Shown: positions 28,228 through 36,964 of the stretch, in pieces
Numbering within the stretch: position 1 is the first letter of the stretch
Layout of the letters: every line of letters begins with the position of its first letter
Assembly (NCBI RefSeq): GCF_001742285.1
Contig: NZ_MIEK01000005.1
Span: 1 to 64,000 of the forward strand
Origin: Enterococcus rivorum
GTDB lineage: Bacteria > Bacillota > Bacilli > Lactobacillales > Enterococcaceae
DNA length: 64,000 bases
Reading direction: 5' to 3'
Made by a program: the position numbers and the translations under genes
Notes under the pieces: model-generated
What the model saw: only the letters and a program-made list of their open reading frames with translations
What the model was told of the DNA's origin: nothing
Databases searched by the model: none

Positions 28228-28471
28228 AAGAATTATGTGTTGGAAGTCCGTTGGACTTGTGTTGGAACTATGTTGGAACTATGTTGCTAACACGTCGGTT
28301 CTGCACCGTCCTTGTACCCACTAAAATCACCCAGCACTGCTGGGTTACACACGTATGTGGGTACAGATTTCCCTTATGCTCTTTCTTAAAATTTCTCGTT
28401 CCGTTGCTTCGCAACTCCACGAGTAAATTTAGAAACTTTTTCAAACAAGTTGAAAGGAGGTCCGCCCCCCC
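28228..28471 (+). other. oriT: Probable origin of transfer (oriT) region
   Basis: This 244-bp gene-free gap lies between the T4SS operon and the relaxase operon. It holds direct repeats GTTGGAACTAT (about 28261 and 28272, plus partial GTTGGA copies) and a nested hairpin: GTACCCAC 28314-28321 with GTGGGTAC 28357-28364 outside, ACCCAGC 28329-28335 with GCTGGGT 28339-28345 inside. A second hairpin has CTCGT 28395-28399 with ACGAG 28419-28423 and GTTGC/GCAAC within. Dense dyads plus direct repeats next to accessory and relaxase genes are typical of oriT. The nic site cannot be fixed from sequence alone. Confidence 0.7.
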
Positions 28472-28741
28472 GTGACTCGAATCGTAAAACCGTTTGACGA
28501 ACTCCGCATTCGGCGTTTTCCTTATGACAAAAAAGTACGACTAATGAAAAAAGCAGGAGATAAATCGCTGAATCAATATCTGTATGAGCACCTAATAAAA
28601 CTCGCTGACACTGAGGAAGTCGTAGACGTTCAGTATCGAATGGTCCAGATACAAAAGGAAACAAATGAAATCATGGAAGCAAACACCAAAGTGTTGATGG
28701 AGGTCAAAGAGTTGCTTCGTTATATCAATGGAGGAGATTAA
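28472..28741 (+). CDS. Probable relaxosome accessory DNA-binding protein
   Basis: The 89-residue protein starts at GTG 28472, with AAAGGAGG 11 bases upstream. A short N-terminal strand with RIRRF is followed by helices, giving a ribbon-helix-helix-like pattern, with a coiled C-terminal part. It lies directly downstream of the putative oriT and one base before the next gene, the place of PcfF/MobC-type accessory factors that bind oriT and load the relaxase. Confidence 0.65.
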   Translation: MTRIVKPFDELRIRRFPYDKKVRLMKKAGDKSLNQYLYEHLIKLADTEEVVDVQYRMVQIQKETNEIMEANTKVLMEVKELLRYINGGD

Positions 28742-29209
28742 ATGGTAAAAATAAAACCTGAAGGGATTAAAAGGTCAGGGAAACATGTTGCGTTGGATTC
28801 CGAACAACTAGAGTACGTTCTACGATACTGGCAGGAAAACTCCTGTAGCGACTTTAGCGAGGCGTTAAGAAAAATAATCAACGAACACAAAACGCAAGGC
28901 GCAAACGCTCTTGTAGCTACTACGATTGCGGAAATGGCTGCCGAGTCCGTCGTCAGTTCACTGAAACGTACTTACTTGGACCCGTTACGAATTCGTACAG
29001 GGTATGCAGATAAGCAAACAAAAATTTTAATGGAAATGCTGAATCACGTTATTGTTAAAAATGGGTGGGATGATACCAACGTAGTGACAACAGATCACCA
29101 CAAATCAAATGTTTATGCCATGTCAGAAGAAAAGATTGTCAAACAGATTGAGCATTTCAAACAACGAAAGGCATCAAAAGAAGTAGCAAAAGGAACGAAT
29201 GACGAATGA
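28742..29209 (+). CDS. Second probable relaxosome accessory protein
   Basis: The 155-residue protein has a basic N-terminus and a central helical segment (SDFSEALRKIINEHK), plausibly a ribbon-helix-helix or Arc-like fold. A helical oligomerisation region follows. The stop overlaps the relaxase ATG (ATGA), so the two proteins are made together. Function is inferred from the operon. Confidence 0.65.
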   Translation: MVKIKPEGIKRSGKHVALDSEQLEYVLRYWQENSCSDFSEALRKIINEHKTQGANALVATTIAEMAAESVVSSLKRTYLDPLRIRTGYADKQTKILMEMLNHVIVKNGWDDTNVVTTDHHKSNVYAMSEEKIVKQIEHFKQRKASKEVAKGTNDE

Positions 29210-30447
29210 CAATCGCTGCTGGTATAGTTCAAAGAAATAAATTCATTAGTCCAGGTGACAAAAGATATAAAGCAGCCATCAATTATTTAGATAAGGACAA
29301 ATCAAAACGTATCAATAATATGGATAAGTATTTTGCTTTTGAAAACGAAATACCAACCAATGAAGCCATTCGGATGACTGCTCTTTTCGACGGAAGGCAG
29401 GACGCTTTAGATCAGACTCGAAAAAAAGAATTAAAAGAATTGTTTAAAGTAGCACAGGCTAAGGAGAGCCCAATGTGGCAAACTGTCTACAGTTTTGACA
29501 ATGAGTATCTAAAAGAATTGGGGCTATACCGAAAAGGCGAGCATCACTTCATTGATGAAGATGCTCTGAAGGAAGCTACTCGATGTGCAATGAATAAAAT
29601 GATCATTGACATGGGCCTGGATCAATCGGCTGAGTGGGCTGGAGCTATTCATTATGATACAGATAATATCCATGTCCACGTAATGATGGTGACAACTGAA
29701 CCTGAAGCAACCTTGAAAAAGATGACCTACAAAGAGAAAGAGGTATATAGAGCAAAGATTCCACCAGCGACTCAACGAGCGATGAAAAGTAAGTTTGGGA
29801 ATCAAATTGCGAATCGAGATCCAACACTTTCGAGAATTTCTTTTTTGCTGAGACAGCAGCTTGTGAAGAATTCATTGGATCAAGGGTATTCAAAGAATCT
29901 ACAAGTCATGAGAGGAATGAGTCAGTTGCTTAACACGTTACCTAAAGATCGTCGCTTATGGAAATACGGAAATCAAGCAATGATAAATTTTCGGCCGTTA
30001 CTGGATAGCTTGTCTCAACAAATCATGGTAATGAATAATCCTGATAGTCTGAAGGAGTTGGACGAACTACTAACAGACCAATCCGACTTCTTTTTGAAAG
30101 CATATGGACAAGAAGCGATTCAATCTAATGGTGGCAAAACATACAAAGATAATCAATATGAAACACTATTTAAAAATATGGGAAATGCTTTGTTAAAAGA
30201 AATGTCTTCAATGGTAGCCCGTGAAGAATGGAAAGTGAAGAATCAATACACACCTGAAGACATTCAACGTTATGTTGAAAAATTAAGAGCACCAGCTGTA
30301 ACAAAAAAGACGCTCAACCGAGTGAGTCAATTATTGGAAGAAACTAAGCAGGATTATTTGAATCAACTCTCCTATCGACGGGAAGAGTTTAGGAAAGAGC
30401 AGCAAAGGAAACGTGACTTAGAACAAAATTCAGGAAGGAGCTACTAA
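29206..30447 (+). CDS. MOBL-type (MobP2-like) relaxase
   Basis: The 413-residue protein has the signature HYDTDNIHVHVMMV (149-162): two histidines of HVH plus an upstream His form the metal site. The catalytic Tyr is expected in the N-terminal half, and several candidates exist (Y21, Y27, Y42, Y95, Y101, Y108). Length and motif fit the MOBL family first described for pLS20 and found across Firmicutes. It nicks oriT, stays bound to the 5' end of the T-strand and is exported with it. The C-terminal half is helical and charged, probably for coupling-protein contact. Confidence 0.88.
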   Translation: MTIAAGIVQRNKFISPGDKRYKAAINYLDKDKSKRINNMDKYFAFENEIPTNEAIRMTALFDGRQDALDQTRKKELKELFKVAQAKESPMWQTVYSFDNEYLKELGLYRKGEHHFIDEDALKEATRCAMNKMIIDMGLDQSAEWAGAIHYDTDNIHVHVMMVTTEPEATLKKMTYKEKEVYRAKIPPATQRAMKSKFGNQIANRDPTLSRISFLLRQQLVKNSLDQGYSKNLQVMRGMSQLLNTLPKDRRLWKYGNQAMINFRPLLDSLSQQIMVMNNPDSLKELDELLTDQSDFFLKAYGQEAIQSNGGKTYKDNQYETLFKNMGNALLKEMSSMVAREEWKVKNQYTPEDIQRYVEKLRAPAVTKKTLNRVSQLLEETKQDYLNQLSYRREEFRKEQQRKRDLEQNSGRSY

Positions 30448-30489
30448 TTACTAGTGGCTTCTTTCTTTTATTCAAGGAGGAGTAAAGAA

Positions 30490-32661
30490 ATGGCAGCTGT
30501 AGAAAAGAAAACGGTAAAAATATTTAGCAAAGAAGAAATTAAAAAAGCTGAATCAGTGGATATTTACGAGTTTTTAGGAGCTCATGGCTCTGGAGAATTG
30601 AAGGGCGGTGGTCGGTATCCAAAGTATTATATCAAGGGTCATAAGTCAATTGTTGTTGACCGCAAAAAGAATTACTTCTATCACAATGGGCAGCACAAAG
30701 GGAATAACATTATTCGTCTATTGATGGATTACGAAGGATACAATTTCAGACAATCTGTTTCCTTTTTACTTGGTGAGGAGTTTGAGCAGCACCAGGGATA
30801 TGATGAAGAAGCAGAAGAGCAAGAAGAATTTAAGTATCCTTACAAACATGAAAAGACGACAGAACGTGTCAAAAAATATCTAGTAGACGAGCGTGGCATT
30901 GATCGTGAAATTGTAGATTACTTGATAGAAAATGGTTATGTTTATCAAGATAAGCAATACAAAAGTGTTGTTTTTGCTTGGAGAGAGAATGGATTAGCAA
31001 ATGGGGAAATCGTCGGCGCTACGTCGCAAGGAACAATTATAGACCACGAAAGATATGGGAAACGCGGCACGGCCAAATTTATTGCAAAAAATTCAAAACG
31101 GAATTACGGGTTTAACATTACACTTGGAAATCCTGAAGCATATTATTTTTTTGAATCAAGTATTGATTTATTATCCTTCTGGTCGACGCATAAGGAGTTA
31201 ACAAATTGCCGTTTAATGAGCATGGAAGGCTTAAAGAAAAATTCACTGATTCAGTATATTCAGGAAACGTATCAGAATTTTAACCAGTTGCCAAAAGACG
31301 GGATCTTCTATGGTGTAGACAACGATTCTGCTGGTCACCGATTATACGATTATGCCTATCACTATCTAAATATCGCTAAAAAAAAAGCTGGAAAGGCAAC
31401 GCCAAATGTCAATATGATTCCTTTTAACAATCAAATTTCTAAAGAACATTTTGACTTGTATCAAGAATTGTCACAAGAGTTTCCAGAAGCAACGTGGGAA
31501 ATGTTAGCTACTATTCATAAAGTTGAAACGAATATGTCGAACGACAACAAAATTGCGAATGAGTATGATATTCAAAGTGCATTAGCTATTTCAGACAAGA
31601 GTGAAGAGAAAATCGGACCAATTGATGTAAGAGCTGCATTGACCAAAATAGCTGCTACAATACAAGAAAAGCATTTAACACCTGAAACATTAATTCGACT
31701 ATATCCTGACGAGAAGTGGAATAGCACTGACCAATTATTTGTTAATCACAAGTTTGAAAGAGTATATGCTCTTTATTCTGAGAAGAATTACGAAGTGGTT
31801 GAAACTGTTCAAAATGATTGGAACGATTATGTGAAGTCTGAACGGGCGAAAGGATTAATTACTGAGAAAGTTCCGCTTGCAGCCAAGCAACTAGAACCTG
31901 ATTTTGTTTATGGACAAAAGAAAGAAGAGTTCACGTATTACATTCAAGATTCGGATTCAAAAATGAAGATTAAGGAACAACTCGTTGATCGCTTTGGCAT
32001 TCACCCGTCTATCGTGGGTGCGTTAGTACAAAAAGGCATGATTCGTCAAGATGTGAATGATCGAATTATCTATTTATGGAATCAGTCAGGAACTGTTGTC
32101 GGTGGTCAAATAAGAGGAACTTTCCAGGATAAAAAAGCTTTTGGCCGTGTGGGTTATGAACAAAAGATCATGGACCTGTCACTAGAAGGTTATGGATTTA
32201 ATATTACATTAGGCAAGCCCAATAAAATCACATTCTTTCAAACGCCAGAGGACTTGCTTAGTTATTGGTCGCTAAATGTAGATCAATTGAAGGATACAAT
32301 CCTCTTTTCGTTGTCAGACGCCAATCCAGAATATGTCGCAAACAATATTAATATAAAATTAGCTTCAGGAGCTAAGATTGAAAAAATTGAAATGTGTGTT
32401 GGGAACAATCAAAGTGGAATGCAATTACTCGATGATGTCTCTCAGCTGGAGGATTTTAATTTAGAAAACAGAACGTTGAAAACGGATCAAGGGGAAGAAA
32501 TAAAAGTTACTTCATTGCGTCCGAAGATTGGGGTCAACTGGTTAGCAGAGTTAGCCGCAAAAAGAGAAAGAGTCGCACGGTTAGAAGAATATAGACACTT
32601 GGAAAGTCAACGAGAAAATCAATATCAACGAACGCAGCAACAACAAAACTTATCAAGATAA
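30490..32661 (+). CDS. Primase-like DUF3991/TOPRIM protein with a duplicated, degenerate second module
   Basis: ATG 30490 is chosen because AAGGAGG lies nine bases upstream; GTG 30454 is also in frame. The 723-residue protein begins with a CHC2-like/primase N-region (YYIKGHKSIVVDRKKNYFYH). A DUF3991 unit and a TOPRIM domain follow, with FFESSIDLLSFW near 220 and GVDNDSAG near 276, the acidic residues expected for metal binding. A second DUF3991-TOPRIM-like unit (about 495-660) repeats the order, but reads FFQTPEDLLSYW and CVGNNQSG, losing the metal-binding acids. It probably primes the complementary strand of transferred DNA. Confidence 0.82.
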   Translation: MAAVEKKTVKIFSKEEIKKAESVDIYEFLGAHGSGELKGGGRYPKYYIKGHKSIVVDRKKNYFYHNGQHKGNNIIRLLMDYEGYNFRQSVSFLLGEEFEQHQGYDEEAEEQEEFKYPYKHEKTTERVKKYLVDERGIDREIVDYLIENGYVYQDKQYKSVVFAWRENGLANGEIVGATSQGTIIDHERYGKRGTAKFIAKNSKRNYGFNITLGNPEAYYFFESSIDLLSFWSTHKELTNCRLMSMEGLKKNSLIQYIQETYQNFNQLPKDGIFYGVDNDSAGHRLYDYAYHYLNIAKKKAGKATPNVNMIPFNNQISKEHFDLYQELSQEFPEATWEMLATIHKVETNMSNDNKIANEYDIQSALAISDKSEEKIGPIDVRAALTKIAATIQEKHLTPETLIRLYPDEKWNSTDQLFVNHKFERVYALYSEKNYEVVETVQNDWNDYVKSERAKGLITEKVPLAAKQLEPDFVYGQKKEEFTYYIQDSDSKMKIKEQLVDRFGIHPSIVGALVQKGMIRQDVNDRIIYLWNQSGTVVGGQIRGTFQDKKAFGRVGYEQKIMDLSLEGYGFNITLGKPNKITFFQTPEDLLSYWSLNVDQLKDTILFSLSDANPEYVANNINIKLASGAKIEKIEMCVGNNQSGMQLLDDVSQLEDFNLENRTLKTDQGEEIKVTSLRPKIGVNWLAELAAKRERVARLEEYRHLESQRENQYQRTQQQQNLSR

Positions 32662-32682
32662 AAAAGAAAATGGAGGGTTATT

Positions 32683-33171
32683 ATGTTAAACAATTCAATT
32701 GTGGTTGGACGTCTTGTGAGAGATCCAAATTGTGGTCAAACTAAGAAGGGTGTGAAGTATGCAACATTCTCAATTGTACATGAACGAGACAATGTGGGCG
32801 CTGACGGAAAAAAGAAGACAGATCTCATTCCTTGCGTTGCCTGGAGAGAGACAGCTGTTAAGGTTGAGAGAGAATTAAAAAAAGGCATGTTGATTGATGT
32901 CACAGGTGTTCTTCAGTCTCGAAGCTATATGAAACAAGGACAAAAAGTTTTCGTTGTAGAAGTTATCGTTGAGAGTTTTCACGGATTAGAATCCAAATCC
33001 GTAATCAATCGACGAATGGCAGGTACTAATACTACTAGCAACAAGCCAATAAATACTACTAATACTTGGAACAAAGAAGAAACAGATTCACTCTATCAAG
33101 AAAATGGTTCTTATGATCCGTATGGAACAAATGATTATATGGAAATTACGGATGACGATGTTCCATTCTGA
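32683..33171 (+). CDS. ssb: Single-stranded DNA-binding protein
   Basis: The 162-residue protein has an OB-fold core (residues 1-105, NNSIVVGRLVRDP, FSIVHERD, IPCVAWRETA), a Thr/Asn-rich linker and the acidic tip ITDDDVPF that recruits replication proteins. It follows the primase in the same operon, the usual set of entry and establishment genes on conjugative plasmids. Confidence 0.95.
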   Translation: MLNNSIVVGRLVRDPNCGQTKKGVKYATFSIVHERDNVGADGKKKTDLIPCVAWRETAVKVERELKKGMLIDVTGVLQSRSYMKQGQKVFVVEVIVESFHGLESKSVINRRMAGTNTTSNKPINTTNTWNKEETDSLYQENGSYDPYGTNDYMEITDDDVPF

Positions 33172-33192
33172 TCGAACTGAAGGGAGAGACAT

Positions 33193-33810
33193 ATGAGGCG
33201 ATTCAAAAAGATTAACCAGCTGTTGTTTTTAGCAGCTGGTTTATTCATTTTATCAGGATGTATGATTGATCCACATGAAATTAAAAAGCAAACAGATCAA
33301 CTAGAAGATAAGCTTAACGGTATGACGAACAGTGCTGAAGCAAATTCATTTCCGATCCTTAAAAAAATCCCTGTTCAATTGGCTCGTTCTATTGATGGAG
33401 ACACAAGCGACTTTCTTTTAAACGGTGAAACGATACGAGTCCGCTATCTTCTTATTGATACACCAGAAACGGTTCAACCAGGTGTTTCGGTTCAACCTTT
33501 TGGTAAAGAGGCTAGTGACCGAACAAAAGGACTTTTAGAAAATGCTTCAGTAATTGAAATAATGTTTGATCGAGGGGATCAAAAAGAAAAGACAATTGAT
33601 AGGAAACCACGCACGCTGGTCTATGTATTTGTTGATGGCAAATTAGTACAGGACATTTTAGTTCGGGAAGGGTTGGCTCGTATCGCTTATGTAAGTGAAT
33701 CGAACACAACATATTTAGAACAGTTAACAGCTAGTGAGAACATCGCCAGAAGTCAAGGTGTTGGCATTTGGAGTTTGAAAGGATATGTGACGGAAAGAGG
33801 GTTTAACTAG
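33193..33810 (+). CDS. Lipoprotein thermonuclease (SNase family)
   Basis: The 205-residue protein has a lipoprotein signal (LFILSGC lipobox, Cys22 or nearby) and a staphylococcal-nuclease domain with DGDT, RYLLIDTPE and the conserved Arg of RKPRTLVYV, that is all catalytic Asp, Glu and Arg positions. It should act on the outer face of the membrane, possibly trimming extracellular DNA at the mating site. Surface nucleases are common in Gram-positive conjugation loci. Confidence 0.9.
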   Translation: MRRFKKINQLLFLAAGLFILSGCMIDPHEIKKQTDQLEDKLNGMTNSAEANSFPILKKIPVQLARSIDGDTSDFLLNGETIRVRYLLIDTPETVQPGVSVQPFGKEASDRTKGLLENASVIEIMFDRGDQKEKTIDRKPRTLVYVFVDGKLVQDILVREGLARIAYVSESNTTYLEQLTASENIARSQGVGIWSLKGYVTERGFN

Positions 33811-34002
33811 ATGCTGAAAGAAATCACAATGCAGTTTTCTATTTTATTTGTAGTAGTAGTCTTCACTGCTATTTCTCTTTTCTTATTCCATTTAAGCACA
33901 ATAAGAGAAAGTAAGGTTATTATTATTACGTTTGGACTATTAATGTACGGAGCACTGTTAGTTTTATCACTATATTATTATTTTACGTTATTTAGACAGT
34001 GA
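33811..34002 (+). CDS. Small two-pass membrane protein
   Basis: The 63-residue protein has two hydrophobic helices (about 8-27 and 37-58) around a short charged loop. It starts immediately after the nuclease stop, so it depends on coupled translation; GGAAAGAGGG lies about 15 bases upstream. The family is unknown. Confidence 0.6.
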   Translation: MLKEITMQFSILFVVVVFTAISLFLFHLSTIRESKVIIITFGLLMYGALLVLSLYYYFTLFRQ

Positions 34003-34062
34003 ATTATTGAAATGGTGGATTTAACAGGAAAGCATAACATAGAAAAGAAAGAAGGAATAGAG

Positions 34063-34746
34063 ATGAAAGTGATACCATCAAATGTAATAGAAATTGATTT
34101 TGAAGTTGACTTAGGAATTGATACATGGATACAAGGGTTAGGTATTATTATGGACACTATGGGTGAGGAAAATGTAGAGATTGAAATAGGGGGAAGAATG
34201 ATACCTAGCTATTTTGCTACTCGTTACACCTTTGAGGGAACAGTTAAAAACTATAAAAAAGCAAAAATAACTGGCAAATCGAAAGTAGGAACAGCCATTT
34301 ATTTATTGTCTGAATTGCACCAACTTCTTTTGGAAGATTTTAGAAAGGACGATTGCAGATCCTTGAAATGGTATCCATTATTTGATCAAGATGATGAAAT
34401 TGACAAAAGTGGAAATTTAGTAAAAATAACTTCAAAAATTGTAGAGAATTCTTTAATTATAAAAGAATTAAGTGGGTTGACAGTCGGTGATTTAATCACA
34501 CCTATTGAAGATGAAAGGATACCTGAATTACTATCTAGTCACTGGCATGAAATAACTAAAGTTGATGTGGAAAAAGGAAGAGTGTACTTCAAAAGATATT
34601 CTGAAGATTCTTCTTTTTTTGCAAGACTTTTCTATAAGTGGTCTCCCGAAGAATCCAGTGTGTCAATTGATAGAATTTTGTTTAGAAATAATGAAAAAGA
34701 GAGTAGAGATAACGTCCAAGTGAATAATAATTTGGAAAGAGGTTAA
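34063..34746 (+). CDS. Hypothetical soluble protein
   Basis: The 227-residue protein has no membrane segment, with alternating charged and hydrophobic residues, and is likely alpha/beta. ATG 34063 is preceded by GAAGGA; an ATG at 34012 is in frame but has no ribosome site. I do not recognise a family. It ends eight bases before the Cys-rich protein gene. Confidence 0.62.
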   Translation: MKVIPSNVIEIDFEVDLGIDTWIQGLGIIMDTMGEENVEIEIGGRMIPSYFATRYTFEGTVKNYKKAKITGKSKVGTAIYLLSELHQLLLEDFRKDDCRSLKWYPLFDQDDEIDKSGNLVKITSKIVENSLIIKELSGLTVGDLITPIEDERIPELLSSHWHEITKVDVEKGRVYFKRYSEDSSFFARLFYKWSPEESSVSIDRILFRNNEKESRDNVQVNNNLERG

Positions 34747-34754
34747 AAATCAAG

Positions 34755-35108
34755 ATGAATAGCATAACTTTTAAAGTCTATGGTTGGCAAAGGCAAATTC
34801 ATTTAAGTAACATTGTTGAAGCAGAGATCAGAGCGGATCTTCTAAAAGAGGTTAGCTATTTGTATGTGACAAAACTAGTATCATTGGGTGACGAGATAGA
34901 AGCTATGTCCTTTAGTGTGCAAGTGGGAAGTGAACAGGATGTTGCCATATACTATCAAGGAAAGGACCTTGAAGAGGACAGAGAGTTTCTAGAAACATGT
35001 TTTCAATGTGGCAAAGTAAATGTTGATTGGAGCGTACATGGTGTAACTTGCGAAGATTGTATTGAAAGACATATCGACGAATATATTACACAATCGAATA
35101 CTAATTAA
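34755..35108 (+). CDS. Small protein with C-terminal zinc-finger-like motif
   Basis: The 117-residue protein has a beta-rich N-terminal part and a C-terminal CFQCGK...CEDC arrangement (two CxxC pairs about 15 residues apart) likely to bind zinc. It is the last gene of the oriT-proximal + strand operon, since a terminator overlaps its stop codon. The role is unknown. Confidence 0.65.
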   Translation: MNSITFKVYGWQRQIHLSNIVEAEIRADLLKEVSYLYVTKLVSLGDEIEAMSFSVQVGSEQDVAIYYQGKDLEEDREFLETCFQCGKVNVDWSVHGVTCEDCIERHIDEYITQSNTN

Positions 35109-35132
35109 GGCCTTCAACGGGCCTTTTTTTTT
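35107..35132 (+). terminator. Strong rho-independent terminator
   Basis: AAGGCC at 35107-35112 pairs with GGCCTT at 35120-35125 and is followed by a T-run to about 35132. It ends the relaxase/primase/SSB operon. Confidence 0.85.
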
Positions 35133-35256
35133 GCAATTAAATGAGGAGATATTGTTAGAAACTAAAAAACAATCTTAACGTTGGTAAGTTAAAATTGCCT
35201 TTTAATTAAAAATGTCGAAATACGGGTTTGTCAAAAGTATTATAAAGCTGGAGTGA

Positions 35257-35724
35257 TTATTGGATCTTCAGTACGGACATTTTTTGTCTATTTTTAAAAA
35301 CCAAATTATTCTCGAACTTTTGAACCTCTTCTTGTTTCTTTCTTAAAAACGCATCGGAAACAGAAAGTGGAAAGCAACCCTCTCGTTCCAACAAAATATT
35401 TTCAATAATAAAATTTTTTTTAGTGAAGAAAGTAAATCTTTCCTGGTCTTTTTCTCTAAAAAAAATATCTTTAGCTTTTCTTGCTGCCCGTAGTAAATAA
35501 TACAAGGTTAGTGTTTTTTCATTTAATAAGTCTTCAGTACTTCGAGACATTAGCTCAAAGATCAAATGTTCATTTTCCCTAATCATAGGGATTTCATAAA
35601 TCATTTGAGTTTGTCTTTCACTGTTAAAACAGATTTCTTCTGAAGAAAAAGTAAGATCACAATATGGACAATGAAGTGATTTGTCCAGGTAAGTACCACA
35701 ATATTTACATGTTGCATTATCCAT
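35257..35724 (-). CDS. Zinc-ribbon protein
   Basis: The 155-residue protein has an N-terminal zinc ribbon (CKYCG...CPYC, residues 5-21) and a helical, charged remainder. The minus-strand ribosome site AAAGGAGCGG lies ahead of the ATG. It is the first minus-strand gene after the long + strand region, and it has its own upstream gap rather than one of the large repeats. The function is unknown. Confidence 0.7.
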   Translation of the reverse strand: MDNATCKYCGTYLDKSLHCPYCDLTFSSEEICFNSERQTQMIYEIPMIRENEHLIFELMSRSTEDLLNEKTLTLYYLLRAARKAKDIFFREKDQERFTFFTKKNFIIENILLEREGCFPLSVSDAFLRKKQEEVQKFENNLVFKNRQKMSVLKIQ

Positions 35725-35991
35725 GTTGTTCCGCTCCTTTAAAATGATAGTACACTGTATATATTACACAAAAAGGCAATAAAAAACAGTCTTTTACTTA
35801 GAAATGGTGTCTTTTTATTAAAATCACCAGGGTTACAGTAGAAAATATGATAATTGTTGTCTGCTGAAATGACGACGATTGATTGGGAAAGTGACAAACA
35901 AATAATAATAGAATCAATACAAGTGTAAACTGAACAAATTTTTTCAATAGAAATAATAGGCATTTAAAAATCGGCTGAAGAGATAATAGGA
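35725..35991. other. Gap with no convincing gene
   Basis: About 270 AT-rich bases between two minus-strand genes. Short minus-strand frames exist but lack ribosome sites and look like random reading of AT-rich DNA. The right part of the gap should hold the promoter of the zinc-ribbon gene, but I cannot place it with confidence. Confidence 0.5.
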
Positions 35992-36342
35992 TCATGTGGG
36001 AGTTACCTCAACAGTAATTGATTTTAGAAATAAGGCAACCTCGTATTCTCCAATGGGATCTAGTGGGATCAATTTATTATTTTGATCACGACCAACAAGC
36101 AAAAAATTATCAGAGTCTATTATTTCGACTTTGTTATCCCAATGGACTTTAAGAGAGCAGGTGTTATGTTCATTTAAGCTGTAGACAATCGAGATATTTT
36201 TAGATAAATCAACACCAAGAAAATTATGAGTATCGAGTAAAATAGAAATTGTTTCGATTGTAAATGCTGGAATTACGTCATAATACTTAATTTTAAAATA
36301 ATTGTTGTTGAGTGAGTAATGAATAAATTTTGGTTGAATCAT
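35992..36342 (-). CDS. Hypothetical protein under repeat A
   Basis: The 116-residue, mostly beta-rich protein (VHWDNKVEIIDSDNFLLVGRD) has no recognised family. The start is ATG 36342 with AGGAGGG six bases upstream; 15 codons further upstream run into the repeat and are unlikely to be used. It is the only gene of the first repeat-headed minus-strand operon, directly downstream (leftward) of repeat A. Confidence 0.65.
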   Translation of the reverse strand: MIQPKFIHYSLNNNYFKIKYYDVIPAFTIETISILLDTHNFLGVDLSKNISIVYSLNEHNTCSLKVHWDNKVEIIDSDNFLLVGRDQNNKLIPLDPIGEYEVALFLKSITVEVTPT

Positions 36343-36362
36343 AAGAAACCCTCCTGAATTGT

Positions 36363-36923
36363 GCTTGAATGGACTTACTTCAAACATGTTTTTTTATTTT
36401 TTTGATTGATTGACCAGTAAATACCATTGATTGAGCGATTTGCAAGGGCGTACAGCTGCACCAATTTTAATTGGATGCAGGTGTAGGTGTATCTTCCCTT
36501 GCGAATGTAAGCGAGATCTATGGTATAGGCAACGAAGTTGCCGAGAGGGTCGAGCAAAAAAATAAAACTGTTTGGGGTTTGACCTAAAAGGGGCCCTGGT
36601 CGGCGTAGCCGAGTGGGGTGGCAGACGACGCACGTCGGCAGCCATTACAAAAAGAGCGGTCGTCTGAGGTAGTCAGACGATGCGAAGAATCAATATAGCG
36701 AAGCGTCAAGGGAAGAGAAAGAAGGGCGAAGCGGGTCCGATTGAACGACCGTATATTGATTGTTAGCAAGCGGCAGCATGAGCCCCTGGGCGAATGCTAA
36801 CCACGAAGTGGTGGTCTTTTCGACGAGCGGAACGCACGGCGAATCTTCAATAAAAGCGTGCTGTCTAGCACGCTCAAACCTGATTGTTAACGACCTGAAG
36901 GGAGTAATCGGGTTTTATCCTTT
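36363..36923. repeat. Large structured repeat, copy A
   Basis: One of three near-identical copies (others at 38961 and 42011). Hairpins on the + strand: GCAAGGG 36442/CCCTTGC 36496 enclosing CTGCA/TGCAG and CCAATT/AATTGG; GGCAAC-gaa-GTTGCC 36528-36542; TCGGC-gta-GCCGA 36600-36612; CGACG/CGTCG 36626-36637; CGTCTGA/TCAGACG 36661-36679; AATCAATATA 36688 with TATATTGATT 36752; ACCAC-gaa-GTGGT 36800-36812; AGCGTGCT/AGCACGCT 36855-36874; CCTGATT 36879 with AATCGGG 36906. Two GCGAAGC mini-hairpins lie at 36698 and 36726. No convincing coding sequence is present. It sits just upstream of a minus-strand gene, so it acts as a leader or promoter, a + strand RNA, or both. Confidence 0.85.
36418..36445 (-). 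promoter_or_regulatory. Candidate minus-strand promoter in repeat A
   Basis: Read leftward: TTGCAA (36445-36440), a 16-bp spacer and TATTTA (36423-36418) with an upstream TG for an extended -10. The -35 lies in the base of the first large hairpin. The equivalent bases are conserved in copies B and C except one spacer base. This is a prediction; the -10 is poor. Confidence 0.35.
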
Positions 36924-36924
36924 A

Positions 36925-36954
36925 AGAAAATCTTTGCAAGAGCAAAGATTTTCT
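36925..36954. terminator. Bidirectional terminator between repeat A and the next minus-strand operon
   Basis: A perfect 12-bp stem AGAAAATCTTTG/CAAAGATTTTCT surrounds a six-base loop. It ends the minus-strand gene at 36965 and could also end any + strand transcript of repeat A. Confidence 0.8.
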
Positions 36955-36964
36955 AGCCTTTTAT

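Noticed and set aside
28251-28475. Plus-strand 74-codon frame across the oriT region
   Set aside because: It spans perfect hairpins, lacks a ribosome site and has a composition unlike the neighbouring genes.
35739-35995. Two overlapping minus-strand frames (74 and 65 codons)
   Set aside because: No ribosome sites, overlapping in different frames, AT-rich and hydrophobic by composition.
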